Below, piece by piece: positions 42,185-53,099 of a stretch of DNA of 64,000 nt. The stretch is from Gymnopus androsaceus JB14 (taxonomy: Eukaryota > Basidiomycota > Agaricomycetes > Agaricales > Omphalotaceae). The stretch lies in assembly GCA_009733575.1 (NCBI GenBank), contig ML769605.1, forward strand, positions 53,214-117,213. Direction: 5' to 3'. Within the stretch, counting starts at the first letter, position 1; each line of letters begins with the position of its first letter. The translations under genes and the position numbers were made by a program. The notes under the pieces are model-generated. The model had not been told where the DNA came from. It worked only from the letters and a program-made list of their open reading frames with translations, and searched no databases.

Positions 42185-42740
42185 AGAAGACACACAATGG
42201 ATAGTCCCTTGTGACTATAACGAGCTCATGTAAGTAATTTAGACAGACCGATTCTATTTACATACCCACCCAGTTCCAATCACTCGCCGAGAACATATCA
42301 ACTTTGCCCGTTTTTAGATAATTCGATGCAATCCTCGGTATGAATATGTCTTCATGGTAAGGACCGATGGTCTTCGCCGACTTTCCACTGCTTTTGCAGG
42401 TCACCTGTGGGTTTCATTAGCTATTAAAAGGTGCTTTCACTGGTACCGACTGTCCGCTGTTTTCACAAGTAAACTTCAACGGATTCAATCGGGCATGTGA
42501 AAGACGAGGATCGATGATTTCTATTTATCTTTTTTGTCCTCCATTTTTGCCAGTAAAACTTCAATCACTTTAAATACAAATAATTGGCTGAATTTGCAGG
42601 TGCATGAAAGGAGACCGATGGTTTTCACTGAACTGATGTTTCACCTTTTTTCTGGGTGAGGTTCATGTTGTTATGTCTCATCAGTGTTATTATATAGCGT
42701 AGTACTATGTATTTATAGTAGAAAAAAACCAGTGAAAGTC
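42185..42740. other. No supported gene
   Basis: Non-coding; ACCGATGGT(C/T)TT(T/C)(C/G)CTGA-like phrases recur at about 42365 and 42620 and TTTTCAC motifs several times, without a regular period. Confidence 0.35.
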
Positions 42741-42844
42741 AATGGAAACCACTGGTCCTCATCGATTGCTGAAGTTCGATGGTTTGATGCAGCGGCGACC
42801 ACCGAGTGTCAATGAAAGCTTCGCGTTGAGGTCCCGATGCCCTT

Positions 42845-43520
42845 TCACGGTCCGCGTGTATCACTGGACGCCGCAGGATTCAGAGATACTCCGGAATCCC
42901 GCGTGCGCGCGATCTCACCACCATGACGGTCAAGGGTACTTTGGAAAGCAGATAACGTGGATGTATAGATTTCCGTCGAAGGAGACCGCTGGGCAACATT
43001 GGAGCCGTAGCTACTGTGAAAAGGGCTGCGCATGGGTAATGTGGGGGTATAGAGGTCCGGCGAAGGAGACCGCTCAGTGGCATTAAAAGACATTTGATAT
43101 CTCTGGGCACTGTAAGGCGGATGGAAGGCTCTGTCTTCCTCATCATAAGCACCCCTCATCTCAAGAAAGCCTTCCATTGTCATACTATGGGGGGTGATTG
43201 GGGGGAAGGAGAAGAGGATGGTCCTAGATCTGTGTCGGTACCGGTGGAAGAATCATTTTCTGACTCGGTATCTAGCTCCTCAACCATGCAAGAAGGCAGG
43301 ACGTGGTTTCGGAATTCAGTTTCCCCACGTTCACGGATGAGACGAAATGTATGGCATCCCGAACAGTGACAGTCATAACGATACGAGTGTGCATCTTCAC
43401 GGTTCTGCTCGGTTGTAGTAACATAGCCCAGCTGAGAGGAGGGCTGGGGTCCACTAAAAGGGCGATACTGGGAGACACCCTTAAAGTACAGTGGGTACTA
43501 CTGGATTTTAAATCTACGAG
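42845..43520 (-). CDS. Uncharacterised Ser/Pro/Tyr-rich protein, partial model
   Basis: Two open stretches on the minus strand. The first (about 43495-43200) reads YPLYFKGVSQYRPFSGPQ, AHSYRYDCHCSGCHTFRLI, ESENDSSTGTDTDLGPSSSP and stops at QSPPIV. The second (43183-42845, ATG MTMEGFLEMRGAYDEEDR) has two repeats of RSP(S)xxxYTxTL (TERSPSPDLYTPTLP, AQRSPSTEIYTSTLS). They may be two exons of one gene or two neighbouring genes. The C-x-C-x2-C-H cluster could bind metal. No family recognised. Confidence 0.4.
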
Positions 43521-43529
43521 CAGTCATTC

Positions 43530-44004
43530 TTGGCCAGCAGCAGTAAAGAATGATTAGAATGATTGTAAGATTTCGACGCTTGCAAAGAGAGGTAGAATGA
43601 TCGAAGTTTTGGCTGTACGATTCGCGAAAAGCGCACATTCATGCCTTCATTACGAATAATTTCTGAGAATCTTTTTGCTGCGCCAAACATTCGAGAGGAG
43701 GATACGTGAGCTTGTGCCCGCGAGCATCGCGGTGTTACGTCTAGACGGTCTCCTTGAGTCCTTGTGATTGGTTTCTTCCTCAACGCCGCACGCGGATGAT
43801 GTTGATCCAACGTATCGCGGCATTGACCCAGGTACCCCTGTTTGACAATTAACGCCTACTAGATCTACCATCAATCTACCATTACAAAGTTTTGATGAAT
43901 ATCGTAGTATCGTTTAACGTGAATGCGCTGGGGAGATATGATATATATATATATTCGGAGTCAGCATGACATATGGGAGCCATCTTGGTCCTAAAAAATT
44001 CTAA
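43530..44004. other. No supported gene
   Basis: A (TA)n microsatellite, ATATATATATAT, at about 43939-43951. Short ORFs only. Confidence 0.35.
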
Positions 44005-44178
44005 TCAACTGAAGATTGAGTTTGGGAATACCTGATCGGTCATATTGGGCCCCTCAGTTCGAGTACGTTTTCCAGCTGGCTCGGCCTGCTGGCCAGTAGC
44101 TGTAGAGGCACCATCCGGTACACTGTTCAAGGGTAGCAAAAGCTTGCGCTTCGTAGAGGGCAAGGCAGCGTTCATCAT
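44005..44178 (-). pseudogene. Modular family exon 1 with a dead splice donor
   Basis: MMNAALPSTKRKLLLPLNS followed by AEPAGKRTRTEGP. Where intact members have the donor GTATGT or GTATTT this copy has ATATGA, so the GT is lost; reading on gives a stop at 44005. The downstream exons are absent. Confidence 0.75.
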
Positions 44179-44264
44179 GCAAGTTCTATGTAAGGAAGAA
44201 AGAAGAGCATGCCAAGCTACAGTGAGCATGCCGCGAGCAACGATGAAGCTTTCCGATTGGAGTC

Positions 44265-44425
44265 AGATTTTGCCGACTTGAAGACGGCGAAGTCGGCGAA
44301 ATCTGGGAAATGAAAGTGGGAAATGTTCAGGTTTTATAACATAGCCGTGCGCGCATAGAACAAAGCAGTAACAGCCAGAAGGCCACAAACGAGCCAGCCA
44401 CGAGTGTTGAAATTCCGCGTTTAAA
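44265..44425 (-). promoter_or_regulatory. Promoter cassette, copy 5
   Basis: TATA (GTTATAAAACC) at about 44331-44340 and CGCCGACTTCGCCGTCTT repeats; the splice donor region reads CGGAAAGCTTC, so the 5'UTR donor GT is also lost. Confidence 0.8.
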
Positions 44426-44429
44426 ACAT

Positions 44430-45114
44430 GCGGAGGTTCGCGGTCCATGTTTCGGTATCACGTTCACGAACCTTCCTGGCATACTATCGGACTTTCTGGA
44501 TCGATTACGCACCTTACAAGAAAGAAAACTGATGTAGATGTAGATGGTAGGATTTTGATATCGTCACCTCCGAGTCGATGGCTATTATCTATATATCACT
44601 AATTCTTCTGGGAAAGCATTGTAACTTGTTCTTCGCAAATTCTAAAGTTTTCAAACTCAAATGCTCTGTTCTCTGAAGTTCATCTCTTAATTCCTGTGGA
44701 ATTCGATTTCAAAATCCTGTTCAAACTTGCCTGCGCAATGCAGAGACCCTTCCGTGAACGTACTACACGAGACAACATCACATATGCACTCTGAATCGAC
44801 TATGTGTCTAGATCTATGCAAACCATATCGAGAATTGCGAGCAACGTGAAACGAAAGCAAATGCCGGGATCAAAGGAAGCTGTGTTCTTATTGCACTACT
44901 CTGCTAGCAGGCGAAATTTGATGGTTGTGGTAATTGGTTTCAGTAGAACACGATAATCGTAATGCTGCATGCGGTCAGCCGCAGCTCATAATTTACCAAA
45001 ACTAGTGCACCAAGGCCTCCTTTGGACAAAGCCAACTTGAATTCTTTCGCAATGTTTTCAGTTCCAGATACCGGCATTCCTGGTAAAAAAAGGTGCCAAG
45101 TTTATACATCAAGG
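44430..45114. other. No supported gene
   Basis: Non-coding. An isolated minus-strand ORF just beyond (45115-45297, ITYTIAARDAHNFECAKAFA, CDIRGCGRELLKLLGD) has protein-like composition and may be an exon of an unidentified gene. Confidence 0.35.
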
Positions 45115-45529
45115 TCATTCGCCTCTTTTATGGGTATCTCCAAGTAGCTTCAGCAGCTCACGACCACAGCCTCGGATGTCACATAAATGATATAGGCTGA
45201 ACTCCTGACCAGTAGCCTGAGCAAAAGCCTTTGCGCATTCAAAATTGTGGGCATCTCTCGCGGCAATAGTGTAAGTTATCACCAAGTTAAATGACATGCA
45301 GATTTTGGATCAGTTATGCAGCGAGTTCTATCCGTGAGTGCTTTTAAAAATCCTCGTTTAATAGAACTCTCCTATCCGATAAATTCTGGAAAAAGGTTCT
45401 CTCTGGTTCCCGCGCCGCAAAGTAAGCCTCCTTCCCCGACTTGCCATCCCCTTCTGCTACCCTTATACCTGCGATATATAGTAATCATCTTATTCCGTGG
45501 TTGCTACAACCAACGATCATCTGGTCCAA

Positions 45530-45777
45530 GCGATAATGATCTGAGTCGAAGTTTTTACCGGAACAACTTGATGGTACTCACATCTCACTCTTGGTCTGCA
45601 TGCAAAGCGCGCAGACCTCCGTAACGCAATGGCCAATTGGGAGACATTTAATCCTGCTGTACAAAGGGAGGGAGTCACTTGTCCAACACCGGTCGGTGGG
45701 AGAATACTCTGTGGATTGGTGTGTCTAGGCTTCCTGGGGGGTCGTCCACCAGTCGACATACGTGCAGTTCTAACCAT
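45530..45777 (-). CDS. Protein with a histone H3-tail-like N-terminus
   Basis: ATG 45775-45777 opens MVRTARMSTGGRPPRKPR. Aligned to H3 ([20 protein letters not shown]), the block TARMSTGGRPPRKPR matches 10 of 15 positions; the equivalent of Lys9 is Met and of Lys14 is Arg, while Ser10, Gly12-Gly13, Arg17 and Lys18 are kept. The body is not a histone fold. A second frame through the same region gives IKCLPIGHCVTEVCALCMQT, a zinc-finger-like Cys set that needs an intron in 45690-45660 or a one-base shift to join the first exon. A GTGAGT donor lies at about 45582 and a CTCAG acceptor at about 45541. Probably a multi-exon nuclear protein. It could act as an H3-tail decoy for chromatin readers or methyltransferases; that is inference. 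Confidence 0.55.
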
Positions 45778-46381
45778 TGCTATGGTTCAAAAGTGGGAGT
45801 TTTAGTGGGTGGGATTCTGAATGAAGGAGCTTGATCACCGTTATATATATGAACCGCAGGGTGATCGTGCAACCAATACTCGAAATATCATGAATGAACA
45901 GAGTTTTGGCAATCTAGATGCAAGTATGCTTTAGCCCGCTGCCCAATCCTCACTTACTAATGATGCACTACTAAATGCGACAGCGACAGACTCCTCCAGT
46001 CTAGGGGATTTTAAGGAGTTCATTGAGAAAGCAATCCATGCTTAGATTGATAGTGAGCTTACATGCATAGTTTCAAGATCATACACATATGCTTGCTTTG
46101 GGAAGGTAGAGATGGAGCAAGGACAAGGATCATACCATGACGAAATCCGATTTCGGGCTCTAGGCGGCCCACTCGAGACCATGAACGTCTATAGCCTATG
46201 CTCTTCAAGTTAAGCCGCCCGCGGTCACTGATCCTGGGGCTTCTCAATCACAATCTTGTTCTGGACTCAGAAACAGGACTAAACAACGGTGGCTAGATCG
46301 TTAAGCCATCATAGTATCCAAGTTCGATGCTGTCTATTTAAAATTACTATGGTTTGCAACTTTCTGCACCCTCCTCACATC

Positions 46382-46872
46382 CTAGTTACCAAGTTTGATA
46401 CTGTCTATACTATAGGCAGTCGCAACTTGCTGCACCCTCCTCAGCCAAGCAGGATGCTTGGACTCGAAATGTTCCAAAATCGCCGATTGGGCATCGCTCC
46501 CTCTAAAGGTCATTTCTGGGTAGTCTAAGCGGGTCTTGCGGCGGCGCCCGCTGCAGAAAATGATGAAGTTTTCAGTTTAGTCTCTTATAAATGAATGAAG
46601 TGGGCTTACTGGCACAGAACGCAAGTCCTACGGTTTCTACTGGATTTCTCCAATATCCAATCAAGAGCTTTCTCGAGTGTGAAGGGGCATTGTAGCTGAA
46701 TCTGTTCGTCCGGTTCTGCCGAGACGATAGTGGTGAGTACTTATATGTGAAAGGAAGCGAGAGTTGACTGACTCCAAAGACTGGGTCGGGATATAATTTT
46801 AGCAGAGGCATTCGGCGGCGGCGTGGATCCCTTTTTTTTAGGAGCTTTATCACTGGTAGTTGTTCGAACCAT
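46382..46872 (-). CDS. Small BED-type zinc-finger protein, 124 residues
   Basis: Three exons, 46872-46773, 46715-46610 and 46550-46382, join in frame (phases 1 and 2). N-terminus MVRTTTSDKAPKKKGSTPPP is basic. The core is FTLEKALDWILEKSSRN, then CVLC (C-x2-C), HGRRRKTRLDYPEM, and ILEHFESKHPAWL, giving C-x2-C ... H-x4-H, the spacing of BED DNA-binding fingers found in transposase-derived proteins. There is no transposase domain; the protein ends IDSIKLGN. It shares the MVRT start with the H3-like gene 600 bp downstream and may be of the same origin. Confidence 0.65.
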
Positions 46873-46899
46873 GGTTGCAAGCTCCAAAGCTGGGATGGG

Positions 46900-47527
46900 T
46901 GAATATTTTGATGCAAGAGGTCCTGTTTTATAATGGTTTATAAGTAATGGTAACTTGAATCAAAGCCGAACATGCATGCTCAGCTAATTAGTAGCTAAAC
47001 AACAGCCTGTCAATGAAATTTCGTCTTTCATCGATAACTCAGGAGATTACTAAAACTAAAACCGAGCATCGCGTGAGACCGCGTCTTCTGGCAGATCTTA
47101 GAGAAAGCCTTGCCTTCTTCCAGATGAATTTATTGGCTAAGAGGGCACGGAGCAGGTGCCGAGGGTTCCCTGAAGGCCCAAGTACCTTGCAAGCCAAGAG
47201 GGCCAAGGTCGAAATTCGTGTCACTAGAAAACAGACCTCTTCCTGCTATGTTCCATCATTGATCCGAGAATGCTATATGATACAGGGCGATATAGTTTGA
47301 CATTTGCCATGCATAACTTGAATCATGACTCGGAAGGTAGGCATTGTTTTATGCAGACTGAGCCATGCGATATTGTCTCTTCAGATTCACCCCAGGCCGT
47401 GAATCTATATAAATGTTTGAAGCATACCTCGAAAACAATATCCAAAGGAACATCGTTCAAAAGAGACTGCAAAACTCCGATCCTTCCCTGAGTTCTTTTG
47501 AACTGTCCCGGAACATGATTCTTCCTT
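46900..47527. other. No supported gene
   Basis: A plus-strand ORF (47013-47300, KRARSRCRGFPEGPSTLQ) is Arg/Lys-rich but without support. Confidence 0.35.
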
Positions 47528-47719
47528 TTAAAATCGAAAGTTTGTTGGTGAAAGTACGTTGGTTGGATTGCGGTTTCTTCGTTGCTTTCCTCGATTTAGT
47601 CGCGGCTTTTCTTCACGATCGCATTCCTCACTATGACGACGCTTCACGCCGGGAAGTCCTGTGTCATCATCTTCCTCTTTAATCGGATTATTTTGCAGTC
47701 CTCGGGCGCGTCTTTTCAT
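47528..47719 (-). CDS. Small very basic ORF, 63 residues
   Basis: MKRRARGLQNNPIKEEDDDT, then KRRHSEECDREEKPR and a C-terminal PTNVLSPTNFRF. Composition suggests a nuclear, disordered peptide. No domain, no repeat elsewhere in the window. May be a chance ORF. Confidence 0.3.
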   Translation of the reverse strand: MKRRARGLQNNPIKEEDDDTGLPGVKRRHSEECDREEKPRLNRGKQRRNRNPTNVLSPTNFRF

Positions 47720-48099
47720 GGGATAACGCGAAGAAAGTGGAGATGAGAAGTGTACTTTCAAAAGAAATGATAAGCACTCCAAAAAATGATAAACGCTGAC
47801 GTCTGAGTCAGCATTCTGCTTTCAATTTTCAACTTGGGTTCATCCGCTACGCTTGACATGTCAAAACGGAAATCGTTTCTTACTGAATGTATACATCCTT
47901 TACTGCAAGAAATTATGTTCATCTGCAGTGAAAAGTACGGGGTCTCATGGCTCACTTCGTTGGACTGATTCCTCGATCTTAGTCTTCCGTCGAAATCGAT
48001 TTCGTACAATTCTACTAGGAACCATGCGTTCAGGGAAATGAATCGTTTCCTTGATTCCTCCACCCTCGATTTTCCTCGGAAAAAGGTGTGCCTCCATAC

Positions 48100-48350
48100 G
48101 TCGATGGCGGATGCAGAGGATGTAATGTACGGTGCGTCTATTGTCTCCCCAATTTTTCTCTCTATTTGAGGGACTTCCTTCAATCCCGCTATCCATCTAC
48201 CTTCTCCTCTCCTTATTTCTTCTCTCGTCATTATTGAAAACATGCAGCTAGACAGCGCATACATGTTGTTTGTACTGCTCCCATGATGAATTTGCAGGCT
48301 GCTTTCCTTTGGAAGCTATGGACAACATTTCCCTCTATTGCACCAGAGGA
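48100..48350 (+). other. Possible small plus-strand two-exon ORF
   Basis: ATG at about 48106 (MADAEDVMY), a GTGCGT donor and an AACATGCAG acceptor, then ARQRIHVVCTAPMMNLQAAF and a stop after PEECRDY. It falls in the duplicated block and is frame-broken in the right copy. Weak. Confidence 0.25.
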
Positions 48351-48813
48351 ATGTCGAGATTACTAGCGATGGTCTCGAGAGGATTGCGAGCTGGCACGCT
48401 CCCTCGACTTTACCGCAGTCTAATGTTTTTGAATCATTACGCCCGCGTCGTGTCTTTTGCAGCAGAAAAGTGAAAACAGATCTAAGTTGATTGCAATGCG
48501 TAGCTCGACATTACAGGCAAGGACAATTGCATCTGCAGGCGCAGGTTACATCTTTACTTGTATGTCTACTCGACAACTGCTCGAATTCTCGACTCGGACG
48601 CTGACTGCTATTCCATCCTCCGTTTGGTGCGATACAGACCCGGTTTCACAAGATGTCTGGTCACCAACAAGAACATTCGCAGATCGCCGAAGTTCGGGTT
48701 CGTCGAGTTCCCTGGGGCGTGGCGAAGAATTATTGGAATGGGTGCTGCCGACGTACACGTAGATGCCTCGAAGAATCTCATGCAGGTTGGGAGAAGGAGC
48801 GTTTAACAAATTC

Positions 48814-50117
48814 CTAAAATGTGTTTGCTGTGAAAGCATTAGTAATTACATCGAATCCGTAGTACCATAAACGTACTATTCCCTTTGTTTTCACTTCGTG
48901 CTGGATCAAACACTCAACCTCAGCTTGCAAGTAACGAATATCCGCCTCTGTATTACTGTTCATTGAATCTTTGTCGCCATTTTCAGTGAGCGAAGAGACC
49001 GAGGTTGTGTTTGGAGTTGAAGCTGCCGAACCTGGAGCAGAACCTGCCTGTCGCATAGTGTGGCTCTCCGCAACGTCAGGCATTTGACAGGGAATCCTCG
49101 TAGAGGTAGCAGGAGCTGATGATGGGCTTGTAGAAGGAGAGAATCCATTACTACAGTTGAGAAGAGTAGTTTGACACCAAGAGGCGGAAGACGCTCGCAA
49201 AGCTTCTGTATGGGCATCGTGCCGGTCTCTGCCAGAGATGACGGTAGATTCTGAGGCAGAGCCGGATCCAGCTACAGCGGAAGCGCCAAACAAAAGATTC
49301 GACCAGTGTGTATGGAACGAAAACGCATTTCGCATGACAGCATCTGCATGGAAGAATGTCAGAATCTGGCTCGAAACCTGAAAGGTACTCTCACTATCAG
49401 GTGAAGGAGAGACTACAGTTCATAGAGAGGTTAAGTCAACAAGGAATAAAAGCAGGTATATGAATGAAACCGACCAGGAATGCACTTCTTTGGATCAAAG
49501 TGAGAACAAAACGATCGTACACCGTTCCATATATGAGTTAACAGCCTTCCACCAATAGCAGCTCCGGCCTCTGCAGAATGGTCTTGTGAGCTTGACGTGG
49601 CGACATCGGAATCCATCTCCGCAGATTCATCGGCATTTTTGGCAAGTGAGGAATGATTCCGAGTTGTGGAGGTGGAGTTGAATACATGGAAAGGAACACC
49701 TGGCGAGGTTAAACCAGGGCTCACTTTCGAGGCAAAAGTAAAAGGATAGACACCGGCTGTGAAACAATCAAATCCGAGTGCCTAAAAGCAAGAGAAAGAA
49801 GAAGGACTTACAAGCAGGAGAAGCCGATGGAGCAGGACCTATCGGTCGAGAGCATTAAAAATAGCAAGACGAAGAAGATGAAAGAAAACTTACCATTAAG
49901 TAGATATGCTTTACCCCCACGCGCTAGAAGAACTGCGTCAACGAGGGTGCATAAGGCAGGCGTTTCGAGAAGAAATACCGGGCTCTTGTGTTCGAGCACG
50001 TTTTCCAGCGGGCTCAGCCTGCTGGCGAGTAGCTGTGAAAGCATCATCTGGTACACTTTCCAATGGTAGCAAAAGCTTGCGCTTTGCAGAAGGCAAGGCA
50101 GCGTCTTGAGCTTGCAT
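48814..50117 (-). CDS. Member 2 of the modular phase-1 gene family, 358 residues
   Basis: Five exons: 50117-49979, 49923-49894, 49838-49812, 49756-49475, 49412-48814; every intron is phase 1. Exons 1-3 have exactly the lengths of the 35339 gene (139, 30, 27 nt): MQAQDAALPSAKRKLLLPL, AEPAGKRARTQEP, RGGKAYLLN, GPAPSASPA. The later exons are different: FNSTSTTRNHSSLAKNADES, GGRLLTHIWNGVRSFCSHFD and a Ser/Thr-rich tail ending in a coiled coil (TEADIRYLQAEVECLIQHEV) and FTANTF. Basic clusters suggest a nuclear protein. The promoter cassette upstream lacks the 5'UTR intron. No family recognised. Confidence 0.75.
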
Positions 50118-50149
50118 AATGACCAAAGTTCTATTTGTTTCTGGAAGTC

Positions 50150-50292
50150 AGTTCAAGTCGGCGAAGTCGGCGAAATCTGGGAGGTAAAAGTTGGAAATGT
50201 TCAGGATTTTATACATTCGTGCGCGTATAGAACAAAGCAGCAGTGATTAGCAGCCATAAGGCCACAGACGAGCCAGCCACAAGTGGGAGTCA
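50150..50292 (-). promoter_or_regulatory. Promoter cassette, copy 6
   Basis: CCACTTGTGGCTGGCTCG, TATA-like GTATAAAATC at about 50206-50215, CGCCGACTTCGCCGACTT, then AACTGACTTCCAGAAACAAAT joined directly to AGAACTTTGGTCATT and the ATG; the TACTCGGTAAG...TTACAT segment (exon end plus 5'UTR intron) found in copy 2 is missing. Confidence 0.85.
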
Positions 50293-50294
50293 CT

Positions 50295-52700
50295 GGACAA
50301 AGATCGGAGTCTAGTTCAAGTATGAATATAAATGAATTAGATTTATTTAAACCCTGAGCTTCTCTTTCATCTTTCTAACTGGTACAAATCCAAATCTGCG
50401 AAATGGCAGTTTGAGAGAGTCGGTGATGATGAGGGAACACTGAAAAAGGTGATTATGTAGATCACGGGCGCGCCCATTGTTTTCCTTTCAGCTTCCACAT
50501 TACCTGGCAATTCAGCCCAAATTCAGCCTACATAAAAACCAAAGAGAATTCGTTGTTTCAGGCAGCGCACGACACGCTCCGAGATGACGCTGACAGAGGA
50601 AACGAAGGATCAGCATCGTCTCTTCAAGCTCATCTCAGTCTAATAAGATTTTTCAAACGTCCTATCTAGATCGATACAGGGACTACTGGAAAGGCATTGT
50701 GAGTTTCAAAACTGTACCGTCTTGGAGTGTCGACGTTGATACCTGCTACTTTTGAAAGGGGGAGCTTGCTCGAGCTGCAATGGAGAAAAATGTCGGTGTG
50801 TAGCCAATCCACAACGGAACAACCTTTGTCATAATCTGCCTTTCACCCAAACGATTTATTTTGCCTACCCCTGCGTATCGCATTGCGGTGAAATATATCC
50901 CAGTCGATAGTAAGCTTCGATGCTTGAATATCAAGTAATTTTACTGACCTAATTCCAGTACAACTTCTTCAGACTCTAACTTCCTCCTCACTAGCGATCA
51001 AGCGTAATGGTGTTCCCAACATAGTACGAGGGTTTTGAAAGGGAGAGGGATGAAGGAAAACAGGAGACAAATCAGGAAGATGTCTTTCCATCCAATATCC
51101 ACCTCCTCGACTCCCCGATCCCGTCGTGCGCTCGAAGCACGAATGTTGCTTTTCCTCCTGGCGTTTATTTGGTCCTGCTCATGTATATTCGCCACAGTCT
51201 ATAGTCAAGTACAACTCGGTCCCTTGAGCGAGTAGATCAACCTCGTTGAACAATGCATACAAAGATGGAGTCGAGGTTTTATAGAAGAATTGAACCTCTC
51301 TTTTTACCAAGACGATACGACGATGCATCTAGCTGATATTCCTCCTTGACTACCGTGGCGGCTTTCTAGGTCGTCCATTTGTTCTGCAAGATGCCTGCGA
51401 TCCACTCTCGAGAGATATCCGTCTCACCATGGCAGAACAGATGGTTCTGCTATATTGCTCATCTATTGATCACTGATACTAGATCTCGATCACAATGTGA
51501 TGACATCTCTTATGATTTCTTCGTCTGTCTTACGGAGGTTCATGGGGAGCGAGTTGTTGCAAACTCGTGGCAGCATCCGCGTCTGCTATTGATTTCGTTA
51601 GATCTGATCTATCTGTGTATACTAGGAACGATCGATACGAATTCAGATCCAGTGGCGGAGGTAGAACCCGGTTGGACGAAGAAGGCGAGGGAGCGTTTCT
51701 CTTTGGATAGATGGAGGAAAAATCTCGATTTCGCGTCGCAGTCCGAACCTGCAGGAAAACTAGTGATCTTGGCTCAACATCCTCGAAGCAGAGAGATGGA
51801 CTTGCTTCAGCTAAATGATCAAGAAAGCCTGGGGTTTGATTTGGCTGGACTCAGCGGAGGTGGTTTCGGCATCGGATTATGAGTACGGAGGGGAATTTTG
51901 TGAGTTTCCTGCCTCTCAGAGTCAAAATCAGCGACCTGATTAGCTTCCTGTATGACTCGGCAGGCTACGGCGCGCGCGCGTAGGTACGGGAGTTTTCGCG
52001 TTGGATTTAGGACTTGTATGGAGAGCAAAGCAGAACACGGCTAGCATCCACGTATAGCATCAACGTCGTCTGGGATCTTTGCGATACCAGGAAATCGATA
52101 TCATCTAGCGTTGGAGGTAGGAGCTTGTTGGACGAGTGTACGCCGCGCAGCACGGTAAACTTATTGTCCTCAAGTGATGTTTCTGCTTTTAATCGACGTC
52201 TTGGAATTCCTATTCCAATTCCTATTCCGCAATTGAGTGACGCAGTATAGGTCTTCGAAAATTTTTGTTGGCCGTTGTCTTTTGTGTTTGGCCCTGCCGC
52301 TGGAGTTGACCGTACCGTTTGAGCTATTGCATCCGGCGATGAAGAACATTTGCATTCCTCGTAAGGATGGCCTTTGCCTACTGAAAGCTCAATGGTTAGA
52401 GGTATTCTATGACTGGATGGCTGTCCAAAACACCTACTCGACTAAAGCTCGTTGGGTTAGTTTTGCATTCTCTTCGCTGTCTAGTAAGGATCCTAGTGAA
52501 TAGTAAGTTTTTTCTGTCGCTTCACATATAGTAGCTCTTACTCAACGATGTTCATGCCCCTCAGGAGCTTTATCTCTCTCTCTCTCCTATATTTTTCTCA
52601 AGCTGGTGCCTCCTGCTTGCTGAGCGCTGGAAAAGGTGGCTGGCTTGAAGATCTCGACAGAGTCGACATCAGGTCTTGACATTTTCAGCGCGACAGCCTC
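50295..52700. other. Stretch without a supported gene model
   Basis: Fragments of protein-like sequence are seen, e.g. 51590-51880 (IDTNSDPVAEVEPGW, MDLLQLNDQESLGFDLAGLS) and 52237-52503 (AMKNICIPRKDGLCLLKAQ), but no consistent exon chain. In the right copy the first of these reads further (YVESYGGSSEGASVVAKLVA), so real exons are likely hidden by indels. Confidence 0.4.
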
Positions 52701-52702
52701 CC

Positions 52703-53074
52703 ATGGTTTCTGGATTGTCGGGGTTTGGCTCAGGCTCCGGTTCGTCTTCATCTGATGAGGTATCTACTCCAAACGCAGCTGCAGCGGGTCCTACAACGCC
52801 AAAGGCAAAGGCAACTCCGTCCGGCTCGAAGCCCCCTGTGGCTCGAAAACCCAAACCGAATATCAAACGAGGCCTACACGTCAGTCGACTCAGAGTCGGA
52901 TTTGGTAAAGGTTCAGGCCGAAATACACTTTTCACTCCCATCGAAGGAGAGAAACCTTGGGTTTTTTTGAGGGTACAGGTAGTCGGGTGTACCGATCTGT
53001 TGGCAAAAGATAGGAATGGTTTCAGTGATCCGTGAGCTCAAATCCACTCTATCTGATGTAATAAACGTACTAAA
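52703..53074 (+). CDS. C2-domain gene, 5' part, cut by the gap
   Basis: Same as 58105-58476 of the complete copy. Exon 1 runs to 53031; the intron is interrupted by the N run. Probably not a separate gene but the overlapping end of the left contig. Confidence 0.75.
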
Positions 53075-53099
53075 NNNNNNNNNNNNNNNNNNNNNNNNN
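53075..53099. other. Assembly gap (25 N)
   Basis: Run of 25 N. Left of it the sequence ends in TAATAAACGTACTAAA, which is also present uninterrupted at 58461-58476; right of it the sequence starts at the equivalent of 47798. Confidence 1.

Larger units (their letters stand above)
47798..53074. repeat. Left copy of a 5.3-kb duplicated block ending at the gap
   Basis: Matches 53100-58476 from end to end. 50290-51360 and 55620-56690 look identical; the outer parts differ by frequent single-base indels. One stretch (51360-51600 vs 56690-56940) differs more strongly. Confidence 0.9.

Noticed and set aside
45517..45777. Calling the 45.8 kb ORF a true histone H3
   Set aside because: Only the tail resembles H3; no histone fold follows and residues after Arg-Lys-Pro-Arg are unrelated.
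47758..48264. 168-codon minus-strand ORF
   Set aside because: It is not preserved in the copy after the gap, has no recognisable content, and crosses splice-like sites of a possible plus-strand gene.
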